Source: Brevundimonas mediterranea
GTDB taxonomy: Bacteria; Pseudomonadota; Alphaproteobacteria; Caulobacterales; Caulobacteraceae
Direction of reading: 5' to 3'
DNA: 64,000 nt
Assembly (NCBI RefSeq): GCF_011064825.1
Contig: NZ_CP048751.1
Location: 434,001-498,000, forward strand
Shown: positions 47,353-56,426 of the stretch, piece after piece
How the letters are laid out: the number at the start of each line of letters is the position of its first letter
Numbering within the stretch: the stretch's first letter is position 1
The notes under the pieces: generated by a model
Told to the model about the DNA's origin: nothing
Databases searched by the model: none
Seen by the model: the letters and a program-made list of their open reading frames with translations, nothing else
Translations under genes and position numbers: made by a program

Positions 47353-48237
47353 TCAGCCGGTCGTCTGCGGCCGGGCCGCCGCCGCATCCAGACCCGCGTC
47401 GCGCTTCAGCCGCTCCGCCACCGGCGCGCCCAGGCGGCGATAGCCGGCCATGGTCATGTGGATTCCGTCATTGGCCCGCATCAGCTGCGGCCGCCCGCTC
47501 GCGCCGGGGAGATAGGCCGCGTATTCGCCCGCCGCATCGGCCGTGACGCCGGTCGTCTCGATCAGGGGCACGCCCAGGGCCGTCATCCGTTCGCGCACCA
47601 CGGTGTTGATCACCGCCATCTTGGCGTCGAACCCGGCCCGTTTCATCTTCGGCAGCCCAACCCAATAGACGGCCACGTCCCTGGACCGCATCAGGCCGAC
47701 CAGATCGTCGATCCGCTTCCCATAGGCCGCTTTCCAGCCGGGCGTGCCGAAATCATGGATCACCCCGTCCAGACTGATGCCCTGGGCGTCATTGGTCCCG
47801 AACATCACCACGGCCGCATCGACGGGCGTCTCGCTCAACTGCCGCGCCGTCTTGGCCTGGATGTCCACATAGTCATAGCGCGACAGGCCGGTGGAGACCG
47901 CGCTGAACTGGGTCACAGTGACCCCCTTCTCGCCATGCAGATCACGGTACAGGGCGGCCCAGAGGCCGTCCGCCATCGAATCGCCGAACACGCCGATCCT
48001 CAGTTCGCCCTGCGCGAGCCGCGCCTTCAACGGCGTCACTGCGGCCTTCGCGACCGGCGCCGGCGCCGGGCTCTCGACCGGACTGGCGACCGCCGGCGGA
48101 CTGGCCGAGGCGTTGGCGGTTCCGCCCAGCATCAGGGTCGGATGGCGCAGCCAACCGCGCCCGTCCGGCGTCAGCATCAGGCCGATCACGACCCCGACGA
48201 CCAGGGCCGCCGTCAATCCGTTGATGCCTGCGCGCAA
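47353..48237 (-). CDS. DUF459-type SGNH hydrolase
   Basis: 294 residues with an N-terminal membrane anchor (about 8-24), an Ala/Pro-rich linker, and SGNH blocks GVFGDSMADGLW (Ser87), VVMFGTNDAQ and DGIHMTMAGY. It resembles the DUF459 family and periplasmic acyl-transfer proteins. Two bases separate it from the next SGNH gene, so the two and the MBOAT gene are one operon. Confidence 0.82.
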   Translation of the reverse strand: MRAGINGLTAALVVGVVIGLMLTPDGRGWLRHPTLMLGGTANASASPPAVASPVESPAPAPVAKAAVTPLKARLAQGELRIGVFGDSMADGLWAALYRDLHGEKGVTVTQFSAVSTGLSRYDYVDIQAKTARQLSETPVDAAVVMFGTNDAQGISLDGVIHDFGTPGWKAAYGKRIDDLVGLMRSRDVAVYWVGLPKMKRAGFDAKMAVINTVVRERMTALGVPLIETTGVTADAAGEYAAYLPGASGRPQLMRANDGIHMTMAGYRRLGAPVAERLKRDAGLDAAAARPQTTG

Positions 48238-48327
48238 GACCGCCCCCGTCGAAAACAGGGTTAGCTATAGCTTAACGACCCCGCCCTGCGCCATGCCGGT
48301 CCCGTGTCAGGCGAAACGACAGCGACA

Positions 48328-48741
48328 TCAGCCGAACCGCCCCTCGGCCCAGCGCGCGGCGAAATAGCCGCCGGTGGCCGAGATCGTGGTCAGAACCGTC
48401 CCCCAGATCAGGTCGATCACCGTCAGCTTGGTCTGCCAGATCTCCAGCGTCGCCTGGTTGGTCAGGTCGTAGGTGGCGTAGGCGACGAAGCCCAGCGCCG
48501 CCCCGTTGATCGCCGCCCGCGTCCAGCTTCCGTCCTTCAGGGCCGGGGCGATAGCCAGGAAGACCGTCCCGGCGATGGAGATCAGATAGAACAGCACCGC
48601 CGCCCTCATGTCCGGCTTATCCGCCAGGATCGGCCCCAGCACCGGCTTGTAGAACCGGTCGGTCATGGTGGTCAGCCAGACGGCGTCGATCACCGCAAAG
48701 GTGATCCCGGCGCCCAGATAGGCGAAGACATATTTGATCAC
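48328..48741 (-). CDS. DUF2177 family membrane protein
   Basis: 137 residues with four helices; the family signature TFAVIDAVWLTTM near the start and GFVAYATYDLTNQATL in the middle are clear. DUF2177 genes are often next to cyclopropane-synthase-like genes, as here (10 bases apart). Function unknown, probably linked to lipid modification. Confidence 0.88.
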   Translation of the reverse strand: MIKYVFAYLGAGITFAVIDAVWLTTMTDRFYKPVLGPILADKPDMRAAVLFYLISIAGTVFLAIAPALKDGSWTRAAINGAALGFVAYATYDLTNQATLEIWQTKLTVIDLIWGTVLTTISATGGYFAARWAEGRFG

Positions 48742-48751
48742 GACAAGCTCC

Positions 48752-49777
48752 TCAGGCGGGTTTCAGGCGATAGTGGCTGACCGCCCAGGTGCGGCCCCCG
48801 TCGTTGCCGAACAGACCGGCGGTCGCCAGGTAGAAGCGCCGCCAGCGCCGGGTCCAAAGCCTGGCGTCGTCGCCATAGGTCTCGCGCATCAGCACAGCGA
48901 TCCGCGCGGCGTTGCGATCCATATTGGACAGCCAGTCGTTGGCGGTGCGGGCGTAGTGGCCGCCGTTCCAGGTCCACTCCTGCTCGACCGCGAACAGGTC
49001 GGGAAACTGCCGGATCAACCCGTGGCTGGGCATGATGCCGCCGGTGAAGAAATGCTGGGCGATGAAGTCGCCGCTGTCGGTGTGATCGAACCGATAGGGG
49101 GCGTCGCGGTGGGTGAAGACGTGAATGAACATTCGCCCTTCCGGCTTCAGCCAGGACCGGGCCTTGGTCAGCAGGGCCCGCCAGTTGGCCATATGCTCGA
49201 ACATCTCGACCGAGACGATCCGGTCGAACCTCTGGTCGGTGTCGAACAGGTTCATATCCTGGGTCACGACCGTCAGATTGCTCAGCCCCCGCGCCCGGGC
49301 CTGGGCCTCGATATGGTCCCTCTGGCCGTGGCTGTTCGACACGGCCGTGATCCGCGCCCGGGGATAGGTCTCGGCCATCCACAGCGACAGCGAACCCCAG
49401 CCGCAGCCCATTTCCAGAATGGCCTGACCGTCCGCCAGATCGGCGTGGGCGCAGGTCTCCAGCAGGGCCGCGACCTCGGCCTGGTCCAGCGTCTCCGTCC
49501 CCGTCGGATACAGGCAGCATGAATATTTCAGCCGCTCGCCCAGGCACAGGCGGAAGAACTCGGGCGGCAGTTCGTAGTGCTGACGGTTCGCCGCATCCGC
49601 ATGTTCGGCGATGACCCGCTCGGCCATCTCGCGCGCAAACGCCGCCTCGTCATGCGGCCTGTCGCGATCCAGCCGCCGACGCGCCTCCGTCACCAGACTG
49701 TCGATCGCCGGGCGGGTGACGAAGTCCGGAAAGGGCGTGTCCTGCAGCTGGCGAATGGCGACATTGGTCAGGTTCAT
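48752..49777 (-). CDS. Cyclopropane-fatty-acid synthase-like SAM methyltransferase
   Basis: 341 residues, shorter than Cfa (about 380). It has HYELPPEFFRLCLGERLKYS, the SAM site LEMGCGWGSLSLW, MFEHMANW and a FIHVFTHRDAPY block of the CFA group. Members in this setting modify unsaturated lipids, but some related enzymes make other methylated lipids. It is coupled with the DUF2177 gene. Confidence 0.85.
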   Translation of the reverse strand: MNLTNVAIRQLQDTPFPDFVTRPAIDSLVTEARRRLDRDRPHDEAAFAREMAERVIAEHADAANRQHYELPPEFFRLCLGERLKYSCCLYPTGTETLDQAEVAALLETCAHADLADGQAILEMGCGWGSLSLWMAETYPRARITAVSNSHGQRDHIEAQARARGLSNLTVVTQDMNLFDTDQRFDRIVSVEMFEHMANWRALLTKARSWLKPEGRMFIHVFTHRDAPYRFDHTDSGDFIAQHFFTGGIMPSHGLIRQFPDLFAVEQEWTWNGGHYARTANDWLSNMDRNAARIAVLMRETYGDDARLWTRRWRRFYLATAGLFGNDGGRTWAVSHYRLKPA

Positions 49778-49928
49778 GCAGGCGCTCCCGTCAGATCACG
49801 AGGGATACGCTTTGGGACGACATTCGGATGCGACGCGATTGCCGCCGCGACCGCTTGCCCGCAAGATCGCTTCCGGACTATGAGCGGAAGACGCCGCGAT
49901 ATTCATCAGACGGTGAAAAGGGAGAGCG

Positions 49929-50669
49929 ATGGGAAAGATCTATGCTGACGTCACGTCCGCGCTGGAGGGCCTGACCTTCGACGGCATGACGGTCATGTCC
50001 GGCGGCTTCGGCCTGTGCGGCATCCCCGAGAACCTGATCGCCGCCCTGCGCGACAGCGGCGTCAAGGGGCTGACGGTCATCTCCAACAACGCCGGGGTCG
50101 ACGGCTTCGGCCTGGGCCAGCTGCTCGGCACCCGCCAGATCGCCAAGATGATCTCGTCCTACGTCGGCGAGAACAAGGAGTTCGAGCGCCAGTATCTGGC
50201 CGGCGAACTGGAGCTGGAGTTCAACCCGCAAGGGACCTTGGCCGAACGCATCCGCGCCGGCGGCGCCGGCATCCCCGCCTTCTTCACCGCCACCGGCGTC
50301 GGCACCCTCGTCGCCGAGGGCAAGGAGGTCCGCAACTTCAACGGCCGCGACTACGTCATGGAGACCGGCCTGATCGCCGACCTGTCCATCGTCAAGGCGT
50401 GGAAGGCCGACGAGCGCGGCAACCTGGTGTTCCGCAAGACCGCCCGCAACTTCAACCCGATGATGGCCACCGCCGGCAAGGTCACCGTCGTCGAGGTCGA
50501 GGAGATCGTCCCCGTCGGCTCGCTCGATCCCGACCACATCCACACGCCGGGCATCTATGTCGACCGCCTGATCCAGACCGTGTCCGAGAAGCGCATCGAA
50601 CAGCGGACGGTGCGTCAGAGGGAGCCGGGCTCAAGTAGCGAAGCGGTAGCCCAAGGAGGGAATGTCTGA
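49929..50669 (+). CDS. scoA: 3-oxoacid CoA-transferase subunit A
   Basis: 246 residues with the family start [27 protein letters not shown] and later [15 protein letters not shown]. With subunit B it exchanges CoA between succinyl-CoA and acetoacetate or similar acids. The C-terminus carries about 18 extra residues after KRIEQRTVR, formed by reading through the region holding the ribosome binding site of the next gene. Its stop and the next ATG overlap. Confidence 0.92.
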   Translation: MGKIYADVTSALEGLTFDGMTVMSGGFGLCGIPENLIAALRDSGVKGLTVISNNAGVDGFGLGQLLGTRQIAKMISSYVGENKEFERQYLAGELELEFNPQGTLAERIRAGGAGIPAFFTATGVGTLVAEGKEVRNFNGRDYVMETGLIADLSIVKAWKADERGNLVFRKTARNFNPMMATAGKVTVVEVEEIVPVGSLDPDHIHTPGIYVDRLIQTVSEKRIEQRTVRQREPGSSSEAVAQGGNV

Positions 50670-51325
50670 TGCCCCGTACCCGCGAACAACTGGCCGAACG
50701 CGCCGCCCAGGAGCTTCAGGACGGCTTCTACGTCAACCTGGGCATCGGCATCCCGACCCTGGTGGCCAACTACATCCCCGCCGGCATGACCGTGACCCTG
50801 CAATCCGAGAACGGCATGCTGGGCATGGGCCCCTTCCCCTATGAGGGCGACGAGGATCCCGACCTGATCAACGCCGGGAAACAGACGATCACCGAGATCC
50901 CCGAGTCCTCCTACTTCAGCAGCGCCGACAGCTTCGCCATGATCCGCGGCGGCCACATCAACCTGTCCATCCTCGGCGCCATGGAGGTGGCCCAGAACGG
51001 CGATATCGCCAACTGGATGATCCCCGGCAAGCTGGTGAAGGGCATGGGCGGCGCCATGGACCTGGTCGCCGGCGTCAAGCGCGTGGTCGTGGTCATGGAA
51101 CACGCCAACAAGCACGGCCAATCCAAGGTGCTGAAGGCTTGCACCCTGCCCCTGACCGGCACGGGCGTGGTCAGCCGCATCATCACCGACCTGGCCACCT
51201 TCGACGTCAAGCCGGACGGCGCAGGCCTGGAGCTGATCGAACTCGCCGACGGCGTCACCCTGGACGAGGTCGCCGCCAAGACCGAGGCCGCCTACACGGT
51301 GTCGCAGGGACTGAAGGCGGCCTGA
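50669..51325 (+). CDS. scoB: 3-oxoacid CoA-transferase subunit B
   Basis: 218 residues: [14 protein letters not shown] at the start, the catalytic Glu in [12 protein letters not shown], and [20 protein letters not shown]. It completes the CoA transferase with the gene just upstream, probably for ketone body or polyhydroxybutyrate-linked metabolism. Confidence 0.93.
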   Translation: MPRTREQLAERAAQELQDGFYVNLGIGIPTLVANYIPAGMTVTLQSENGMLGMGPFPYEGDEDPDLINAGKQTITEIPESSYFSSADSFAMIRGGHINLSILGAMEVAQNGDIANWMIPGKLVKGMGGAMDLVAGVKRVVVVMEHANKHGQSKVLKACTLPLTGTGVVSRIITDLATFDVKPDGAGLELIELADGVTLDEVAAKTEAAYTVSQGLKAA

Positions 51326-51487
51326 TCTTCGGCCGTTCCGGGGTCGCCCAATCGAACCTTGTTGGGTGATGACACGCCCGCTAGTGTCGATGACCCGCAG
51401 GTCCTTCGTGACCTCCGGGTGCGACCCCGGGCGCCCGCTCCCCGGCATCCGACGCCTCCAGGGGCGAGAACAGGCGACCTCCGTCCC

Positions 51488-52441
51488 ATGGCGACTTCGC
51501 TCCAGGCGCGGCCCGCAGCCTCCGACGGCCCCGCCTTGCAGGAAGCGGCCGATCTCGACGCCCGTCTGATCGCGCGCCAGGCGGGCGACCGCCGCTTCGG
51601 CGCCCCGATCCACGCCTGGTACCCCGTGCGCGCCGCTCGGACCCGCACCGCCACGCGGGCTCAGCTCCACGGCGAATGGATCGACCTGCCGGCCACGGTG
51701 GCCCCGGACGCCGTCCAGACGACCGCCTGCGGCGGTTGGCGACTGATCAACCGCCTGGGACTGATCTGGGCCTGCCCCGCCGGCGCCGTCGCCCCGCCCG
51801 ACCTGCCGTCACCGCCCGAGGCGCCCCTGGCTCTGATCGCCTACTCCAAGGCGCCTGCGCGTGCGGACTATGACCAGGCGGTCCTGGGTCTGCTGGACCC
51901 GGCCCATGTGCCGATGATCCATAACGCCTGGTGGTGGCGCAGCCAGGCGCGACGCACCAAGACCAAGAGCTACAGCCCCTCGCCCTTCGGCTTCACCGCC
52001 GTCGCGGCGGACGCCTTCGCCTCCACCCCCGCCTATGATCTGGTGTCCGAGGACCGCAAGGTCAGTATCGAGTTCCGCCTGCCATCGATCCGGCTTGAGC
52101 GCGTCACGGCCCGCGGGTTCGAACTGATCAACCTGACCACCGTCACCCCCCAGGCGGAAGGCGACGTCGTGATCCGCAACCTGATCCTCTGCTCGGTCGC
52201 CGCCCTGCGGTTCGGCAGCCCGCTGCTGTCGGCCTGGGGTCGGACCTTCCTGCGTCAGGACGTGGCCGTACTGGAGCGGCTGGAAGGCCGCAGCCCGCAC
52301 CTGCCCCTGGTCTTCGCCGGCGACCCGGATCGCCCGTCCGCCTTCTACTTCGCCTCCAAGGCCGCCCTGCTCCGCGCCCAGCGCGACGACGCCCCCTACC
52401 GGAACCCGGTCGAAGCCGTGTCCCTCCAGTGGGTCACCTGA
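51488..52441 (+). CDS. Ring-hydroxylating-oxygenase-like protein lacking the Rieske cluster
   Basis: 317 residues from the ATG at 51488; the frame is open from 51359. The C-terminal part follows the catalytic domain of the Rieske oxygenase alpha-subunit family: DYDQAVLGLLDPAHVPMIHNAWWWR contains the mononuclear iron motif Asp-x2-His-x4-His, and LTTVTPQAEGDV follows. The N-terminal part keeps the entry HAWYPV and a late GLIWACP, but the two iron-sulfur ligand pairs (CxH and CxxH) are absent, so the electron-relay cluster is missing. No partner ferredoxin or alternate Rieske gene is adjacent. Enzymatic activity is uncertain. Confidence 0.72.
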   Translation: MATSLQARPAASDGPALQEAADLDARLIARQAGDRRFGAPIHAWYPVRAARTRTATRAQLHGEWIDLPATVAPDAVQTTACGGWRLINRLGLIWACPAGAVAPPDLPSPPEAPLALIAYSKAPARADYDQAVLGLLDPAHVPMIHNAWWWRSQARRTKTKSYSPSPFGFTAVAADAFASTPAYDLVSEDRKVSIEFRLPSIRLERVTARGFELINLTTVTPQAEGDVVIRNLILCSVAALRFGSPLLSAWGRTFLRQDVAVLERLEGRSPHLPLVFAGDPDRPSAFYFASKAALLRAQRDDAPYRNPVEAVSLQWVT

Positions 52442-52456
52442 GCCGGGCCCCAGCCC

Positions 52457-53107
52457 TCACTTCGCCGACTGAATCGTCCAGTCGGCGATCTGGGTGTTGA
52501 TGTCCCGCGTCGCCGTGTCGAAGGCGGCGACGATGGCCGAGATCCGGTTCTCACCCGCCGGCTGGGTCACAGTGAAGACCCGCTCCACCGACCGCCCCTG
52601 TTCGGGACGGATCGCCGCATCCCCGCCGGTGCGCCGCTCGGGCGTCGAACGCAGCTGGGCGCGAGCGGTGATCACCACGTCCGGCGTCGGCCCCGGCGCG
52701 GCGTAGCGCGCCTCGAACGTCGTCACCGTGACCTGCAGCACCAGCGGCGGCGTGCCGGGTTCGCGTCGGCCCAGGACGCGAATCTGGTCGGCCCGATTGG
52801 CGAAGGCCGCCTTCAGGCTGTCGTCGAACAGGGTCGCGGCGGGCGACACCCAGCGCGCGCCGCCGATATAGGCGGTTTCGGTCCCCGTGACGCCCAGGAT
52901 CCGGTCGTCGCCGGTCGCTTCCGGGAACTCGATCCGGCGGATCGACACCGACAGGGAGGCGGGCGTGTCGCCCTCTGCCGAAGGGGCGTCCAGCGGCAGG
53001 CCGAACCGGTAGTTCTGCACCGGGTCCGGCGTGGACAGCAGCGAACAGCCGCCCAGCGAGACAACGACGCCGGCGACGGCGCCCAGTTGCACCAGGGAAC
53101 GGATCAC
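52457..53107 (-). CDS. ABC-transport auxiliary lipoprotein (PqiC/Mla-like)
   Basis: 216 residues with a lipoprotein signal ending in LGGC (Cys21) and the ABC-type transport auxiliary domain (YRFGLPL, VSIRRIEFPE, and the C-terminal AFDTATRDINTQIADW). It is the last gene of the minus-strand Mla-type operon and probably anchors the MCE complex to the outer membrane. Confidence 0.85.
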   Translation of the reverse strand: MIRSLVQLGAVAGVVVSLGGCSLLSTPDPVQNYRFGLPLDAPSAEGDTPASLSVSIRRIEFPEATGDDRILGVTGTETAYIGGARWVSPAATLFDDSLKAAFANRADQIRVLGRREPGTPPLVLQVTVTTFEARYAAPGPTPDVVITARAQLRSTPERRTGGDAAIRPEQGRSVERVFTVTQPAGENRISAIVAAFDTATRDINTQIADWTIQSAK

Positions 53108-54042
53108 GGCTGCACCTCCAGCTCTTTCGATTGCGGTTTCCCGATGAAGTCGCGCGGGCTGGCGCGGACGTCGTCGATCAGGGCCTGCAGCGACCGGGTC
53201 GCCTCCTGCAGTTCCTCGATGGTTCCACTCAGTTGCGGCAGGCTGGACGTCGCGAAGTCGCCCAGCGGTCGCTCCAGCCCGGTGATCGAGCGGTTGGCCG
53301 AGGCGATGGCCGTGCGGGCCTCCGCCGTCGCCTGGTTGATGTTGGCGATGGCTTCGCGGCCGTCGGTATTGACGACGGCGCGCATGTCGGCCGCCAGCCC
53401 CTGATACTCAAGGATGGTGGCGTTGGCGTTCTTCACCGCCGCCTCCAGCTCGGCGAAGATGGCCTTGCGGGCCTCCAGCTCGGTCGTCAGGGCCTCGACG
53501 TTCTTCACGCTGGTCGAGAAGCTGCGGATATTGTCGTCGGACATGACGCGGTTGATGCGGTTCAGCGCATCCACCGTCTGGGCAAGCACCGTGCCCGAGC
53601 CGCTCAGAAGCTCGGCGATCGGCGACGGCTGGCTTTGCAGCACCGGCACCACATTGTCCGGATACTGGTCCTTCAGCAGGGCGCTGTTGGGCGAGCCGGC
53701 GGTGATCTGGATATAGTTCAGGCCTGTGATGCCCTGCGGCTCCAGCTGGGCGCGCGAGGTCACGCGCACCGGCGTCGTACCGTCCACGCGAACCCGGGCG
53801 ATGACCTGGTCGCCGCGCTTGGTGTCGATGTTCAGGTCGGTCACCTCGCCGACGCGGATGCCGTTGAAATGCACCTCGCCGCCTTCCGACAGGCCATTGA
53901 CCGGCCCATAGAAGACGATGTCGTACAGGTCATAGTCGCTGTTGAACTGCAGTCGGGCCAGCCAGATGGTGAACACCGCCAGCGCCGCCATAAGGCAGAC
54001 GGTGGCGATTCCGACGGCGGCGTAGTGTGCGTCTCGTTCCAT
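53104..54042 (-). CDS. mlaD: MlaD-type MCE lipid-binding protein
   Basis: 312 residues: one N-terminal helix (about 10-30), an MCE domain (VNGLSEGGEVHFNGIRVGEVTDL), and a long helical coiled-coil tail. It forms the periplasmic lipid-carrying ring over the MlaEF transporter. It overlaps the lipoprotein gene by four bases and is 12 bases after the ATPase gene. Confidence 0.9.
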   Translation of the reverse strand: MERDAHYAAVGIATVCLMAALAVFTIWLARLQFNSDYDLYDIVFYGPVNGLSEGGEVHFNGIRVGEVTDLNIDTKRGDQVIARVRVDGTTPVRVTSRAQLEPQGITGLNYIQITAGSPNSALLKDQYPDNVVPVLQSQPSPIAELLSGSGTVLAQTVDALNRINRVMSDDNIRSFSTSVKNVEALTTELEARKAIFAELEAAVKNANATILEYQGLAADMRAVVNTDGREAIANINQATAEARTAIASANRSITGLERPLGDFATSSLPQLSGTIEELQEATRSLQALIDDVRASPRDFIGKPQSKELEVQP

Positions 54043-54054
54043 ACTCGGCTCTCC

Positions 54055-54864
54055 TCAGGCCGCGGTCTTGGTAGCTGCGCGACCGCGCGGCCCCAGGAAG
54101 TATTCCTTGATCCACGGATGGTCGGAGCGTTCCAGCTCCTGCACCGTGGCCTTTTCGACGACCCGTTTGTCCGCCAGCACCGCCACCTCGTCGCAGATGG
54201 CGTACAGGCTATCGAGGTCGTGTGTGATCATGAAGACGGACAGGCCCAGATCGTCGGCCAACTGCCGGATCAATTCGTCGAAGGCCGCCGCCCCGATGGG
54301 GTCCAGGCCCGCCGTCGGTTCGTCCAGGAAGACCAGTTCGGGATCCAGCGCCAGGGCCCGCGCCAGACCGGCCCGTTTCTTCATCCCGCCCGACAGCTCC
54401 GCCGGCTTCAGATGATGATGCTCCGGTTTCAGACCGACCATGGCGATCTTCAGCTCGGCCAGTTCGTACATCACCGACTTGGGCAGTTTGGTATGTTCGA
54501 CCAGGGGCGCCGCCACGTTCTCGAGAACGGTCAGGGATGAGAACAGCGCCCCCTGCTGGAACAGGATGCCGGTGCGCTTCTCGATATCCGCCGCCTGATC
54601 GTCCGTCAGGGTGGCGCGGTCGTAGCCCAGCACCTTGACCGACCCGCCCTCGGGCTCCTTCAGGCCGATGATGGTGTTCAGCAGCACGGTCTTGCCCGCG
54701 CCAGATCCCCCGACCACCCCCAGGACCTCGCCCCGTTTCAGGTCCAGGTCCAGGTTCTCGTGAATGGTCCGGTCGCCGAACTGGCTCAGCAGGCCGCGCA
54801 CCTCGATCAGGTTCTCGGCCGGCTTGTCTTCCGGCGCGGCGGCCGCCGCCGTCGCATCGGTCAT
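54055..54864 (-). CDS. mlaF: MlaF-type ABC ATPase
   Basis: 269 residues from the ATG at 54864, which overlaps the stop of the permease gene. Walker A is GGSGAGKT, the signature is LSGGMKKRAGLARA, Walker B is ELVFLDEPTAGLDP and the switch His is in MITHD. It powers the lipid transporter. The same frame stays open upstream through antisense DNA; that part is not real. Confidence 0.95.
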   Translation of the reverse strand: MTDATAAAAAPEDKPAENLIEVRGLLSQFGDRTIHENLDLDLKRGEVLGVVGGSGAGKTVLLNTIIGLKEPEGGSVKVLGYDRATLTDDQAADIEKRTGILFQQGALFSSLTVLENVAAPLVEHTKLPKSVMYELAELKIAMVGLKPEHHHLKPAELSGGMKKRAGLARALALDPELVFLDEPTAGLDPIGAAAFDELIRQLADDLGLSVFMITHDLDSLYAICDEVAVLADKRVVEKATVQELERSDHPWIKEYFLGPRGRAATKTAA

Positions 54865-55979
54865 ATGTCCAGCTCCAGGAACATCAGGGCGAAGACCGCG
54901 TCCAGCAGGATGATGGCGAAGATCGCCTGCACCACCGCCGCCGTCACCCGCCGGCCCAGGCTCTCGACATCCCCGGCCACCGACATCCCCTGACGACAGC
55001 CGATGGCGGCGATCACCAGGGCGAAGACCGGCGCCTTCACCAGGCCGACCATCATGTGCTGGGCCATGCTCCCGTCTTCGACCAACCGCTGGAAGAAGAA
55101 GGCCGGCCCCAGGTTCAGGGAGCTCCAGCACACGATCAGACCGCCCAGCAGGCCGCCGATCATGCCCATGAAGGTCAACAACGGCAGCATCAGCACCAGG
55201 GCCGCCAAGCGCGGCACCACCAGGGCCTGGAACGGATTGACGCCCATCACCTGCATGGCGTCGACCTCCTGGTTCATCCGCATGGACCCGATCTCTGCCG
55301 CAAAGGCCGAGGCCGACCGCCCCGCCAGCAGGACCGAGGCGATCACCACCGCGAACTCGCGGAACATGGCCACGCCGATCAGCTGGACCGCGAAGACCTG
55401 GGCGCCGAAGTCGGTCAGCAGGTCCACGCCGATGAAGGCCACGACCGCGCCGATGAAGAAGTTCGTCACCATCACGATGGGGATGGCGTCCAGACCCGCC
55501 CGCTCGGCCTGGCTGACCCAGGCGGGCCAGCGGATGCCGCCTGGATTTTTGGCGGCCTCGACCACGGCCTCCATCAGACGTCCCAGGAAGGCCAGGGACA
55601 GCATGGCCTCGGCCCCGAAATCATAGACGCCCCGCCCGATCTTGGCGAAGGCGCTGGTAAAGGCGCCTGGCTGCTTCGGCGGAGGCGAGCTCTTGCGCTC
55701 CAGGGCCTCGATCATCGTGTAGATGCGGCCCGCCTCAGGCCGCTCCGTCCACGCCGACTTGGGCACGCCGCAATGCGACGCCTGCACCAGGGCCAGGGCG
55801 CCGGCCGTGTCGAAACGGCCCAGGTCGCGGGTGTCCACGCTTTCGATCTTGCGGCCGTCAAGATCCTTGCCGAGCCGTTGCGGCAAACGGCCCAGGGCCG
55901 TCGTCGTCCAGTCGCCGACCAGGCGCAGCTTCGCCGTCCCGTCGCCGGCGTCCGTGATTTCGTAATCGGTCTGGCTCAT
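54861..55979 (-). CDS. mlaE: MlaE-type permease with N-terminal STAS domain
   Basis: 372 residues. The first 100 form an STAS-like domain (normally the separate MlaB protein), then comes the five-helix permease with the family block EIGSMRMNQEVDAMQVMGVNPFQALVVPR. The fusion of MlaB-like and MlaE parts is usual in many alphaproteobacteria. First gene of the operon mlaE-mlaF-mlaD-lipoprotein. Confidence 0.93.
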   Translation of the reverse strand: MSQTDYEITDAGDGTAKLRLVGDWTTTALGRLPQRLGKDLDGRKIESVDTRDLGRFDTAGALALVQASHCGVPKSAWTERPEAGRIYTMIEALERKSSPPPKQPGAFTSAFAKIGRGVYDFGAEAMLSLAFLGRLMEAVVEAAKNPGGIRWPAWVSQAERAGLDAIPIVMVTNFFIGAVVAFIGVDLLTDFGAQVFAVQLIGVAMFREFAVVIASVLLAGRSASAFAAEIGSMRMNQEVDAMQVMGVNPFQALVVPRLAALVLMLPLLTFMGMIGGLLGGLIVCWSSLNLGPAFFFQRLVEDGSMAQHMMVGLVKAPVFALVIAAIGCRQGMSVAGDVESLGRRVTAAVVQAIFAIILLDAVFALMFLELDI

Positions 55980-56426
55980 CGCGCCCCGGAAGTCAGAACG
56001 GGAATCAAGCGACTTCCCAACCTATGAAGGGGACCGCCGAAAACCCGACACGCCTCATGGTCAAGCCCAAGAGGGAAGTCAACGCGCGATGACATTTGCA
56101 CGGCGCTTTCCTTTCGCACTGTGTCGGACCTGCGTCCCCCATAGGATATTCCCCACCGCCACGCTGGCGCTACAACGGCAACGCCGCCAGACCGGATTCG
56201 TTCGTTCTTCAACCGATAAGGCGTCGCGCGGCGGTCAGATCCTCGACCAAGGTCCGCCGCGCCCCGGCCTGGGCGGCCCTGTCCGGCAGTCGCAGCAGAT
56301 AGGCCGGGTGGACCGTCAGCATTCCGACTGATCCTTCGTCCAGGCCAGGGCCTGCCCCCTTTCCCTGGTCACCGCCGGCTCATGCAGAATGGGACGCCTC
56401 GGAAATCAGGGAGGCTGGAGCTCGGA
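55980..56426. other. Intergenic stretch with a gene remnant
   Basis: 447 bases between mlaE and flgL. The right half (56209-56376) encodes the tail of a uracil-DNA glycosylase on the minus strand, annotated separately. The left half, upstream of mlaE, has no gene and should hold the mla promoter. Confidence 0.55.
56209..56376 (-). pseudogene. Remnant of a uracil-DNA glycosylase gene (C-terminus only)
   Basis: One minus-strand frame reads GLDEGSVGMLTVHPAYLLRLPD followed in two pieces by a helical tail ending AARRLIG and a stop at 56211-56209. TVHPxYLLR with a following Pro-Asp is the C-terminal signature of family-4/UdgX-type uracil-DNA glycosylases. Upstream of about 56376 the frame meets a stop and no catalytic motifs are present, so only about 55 residues survive. 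Confidence 0.55.
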
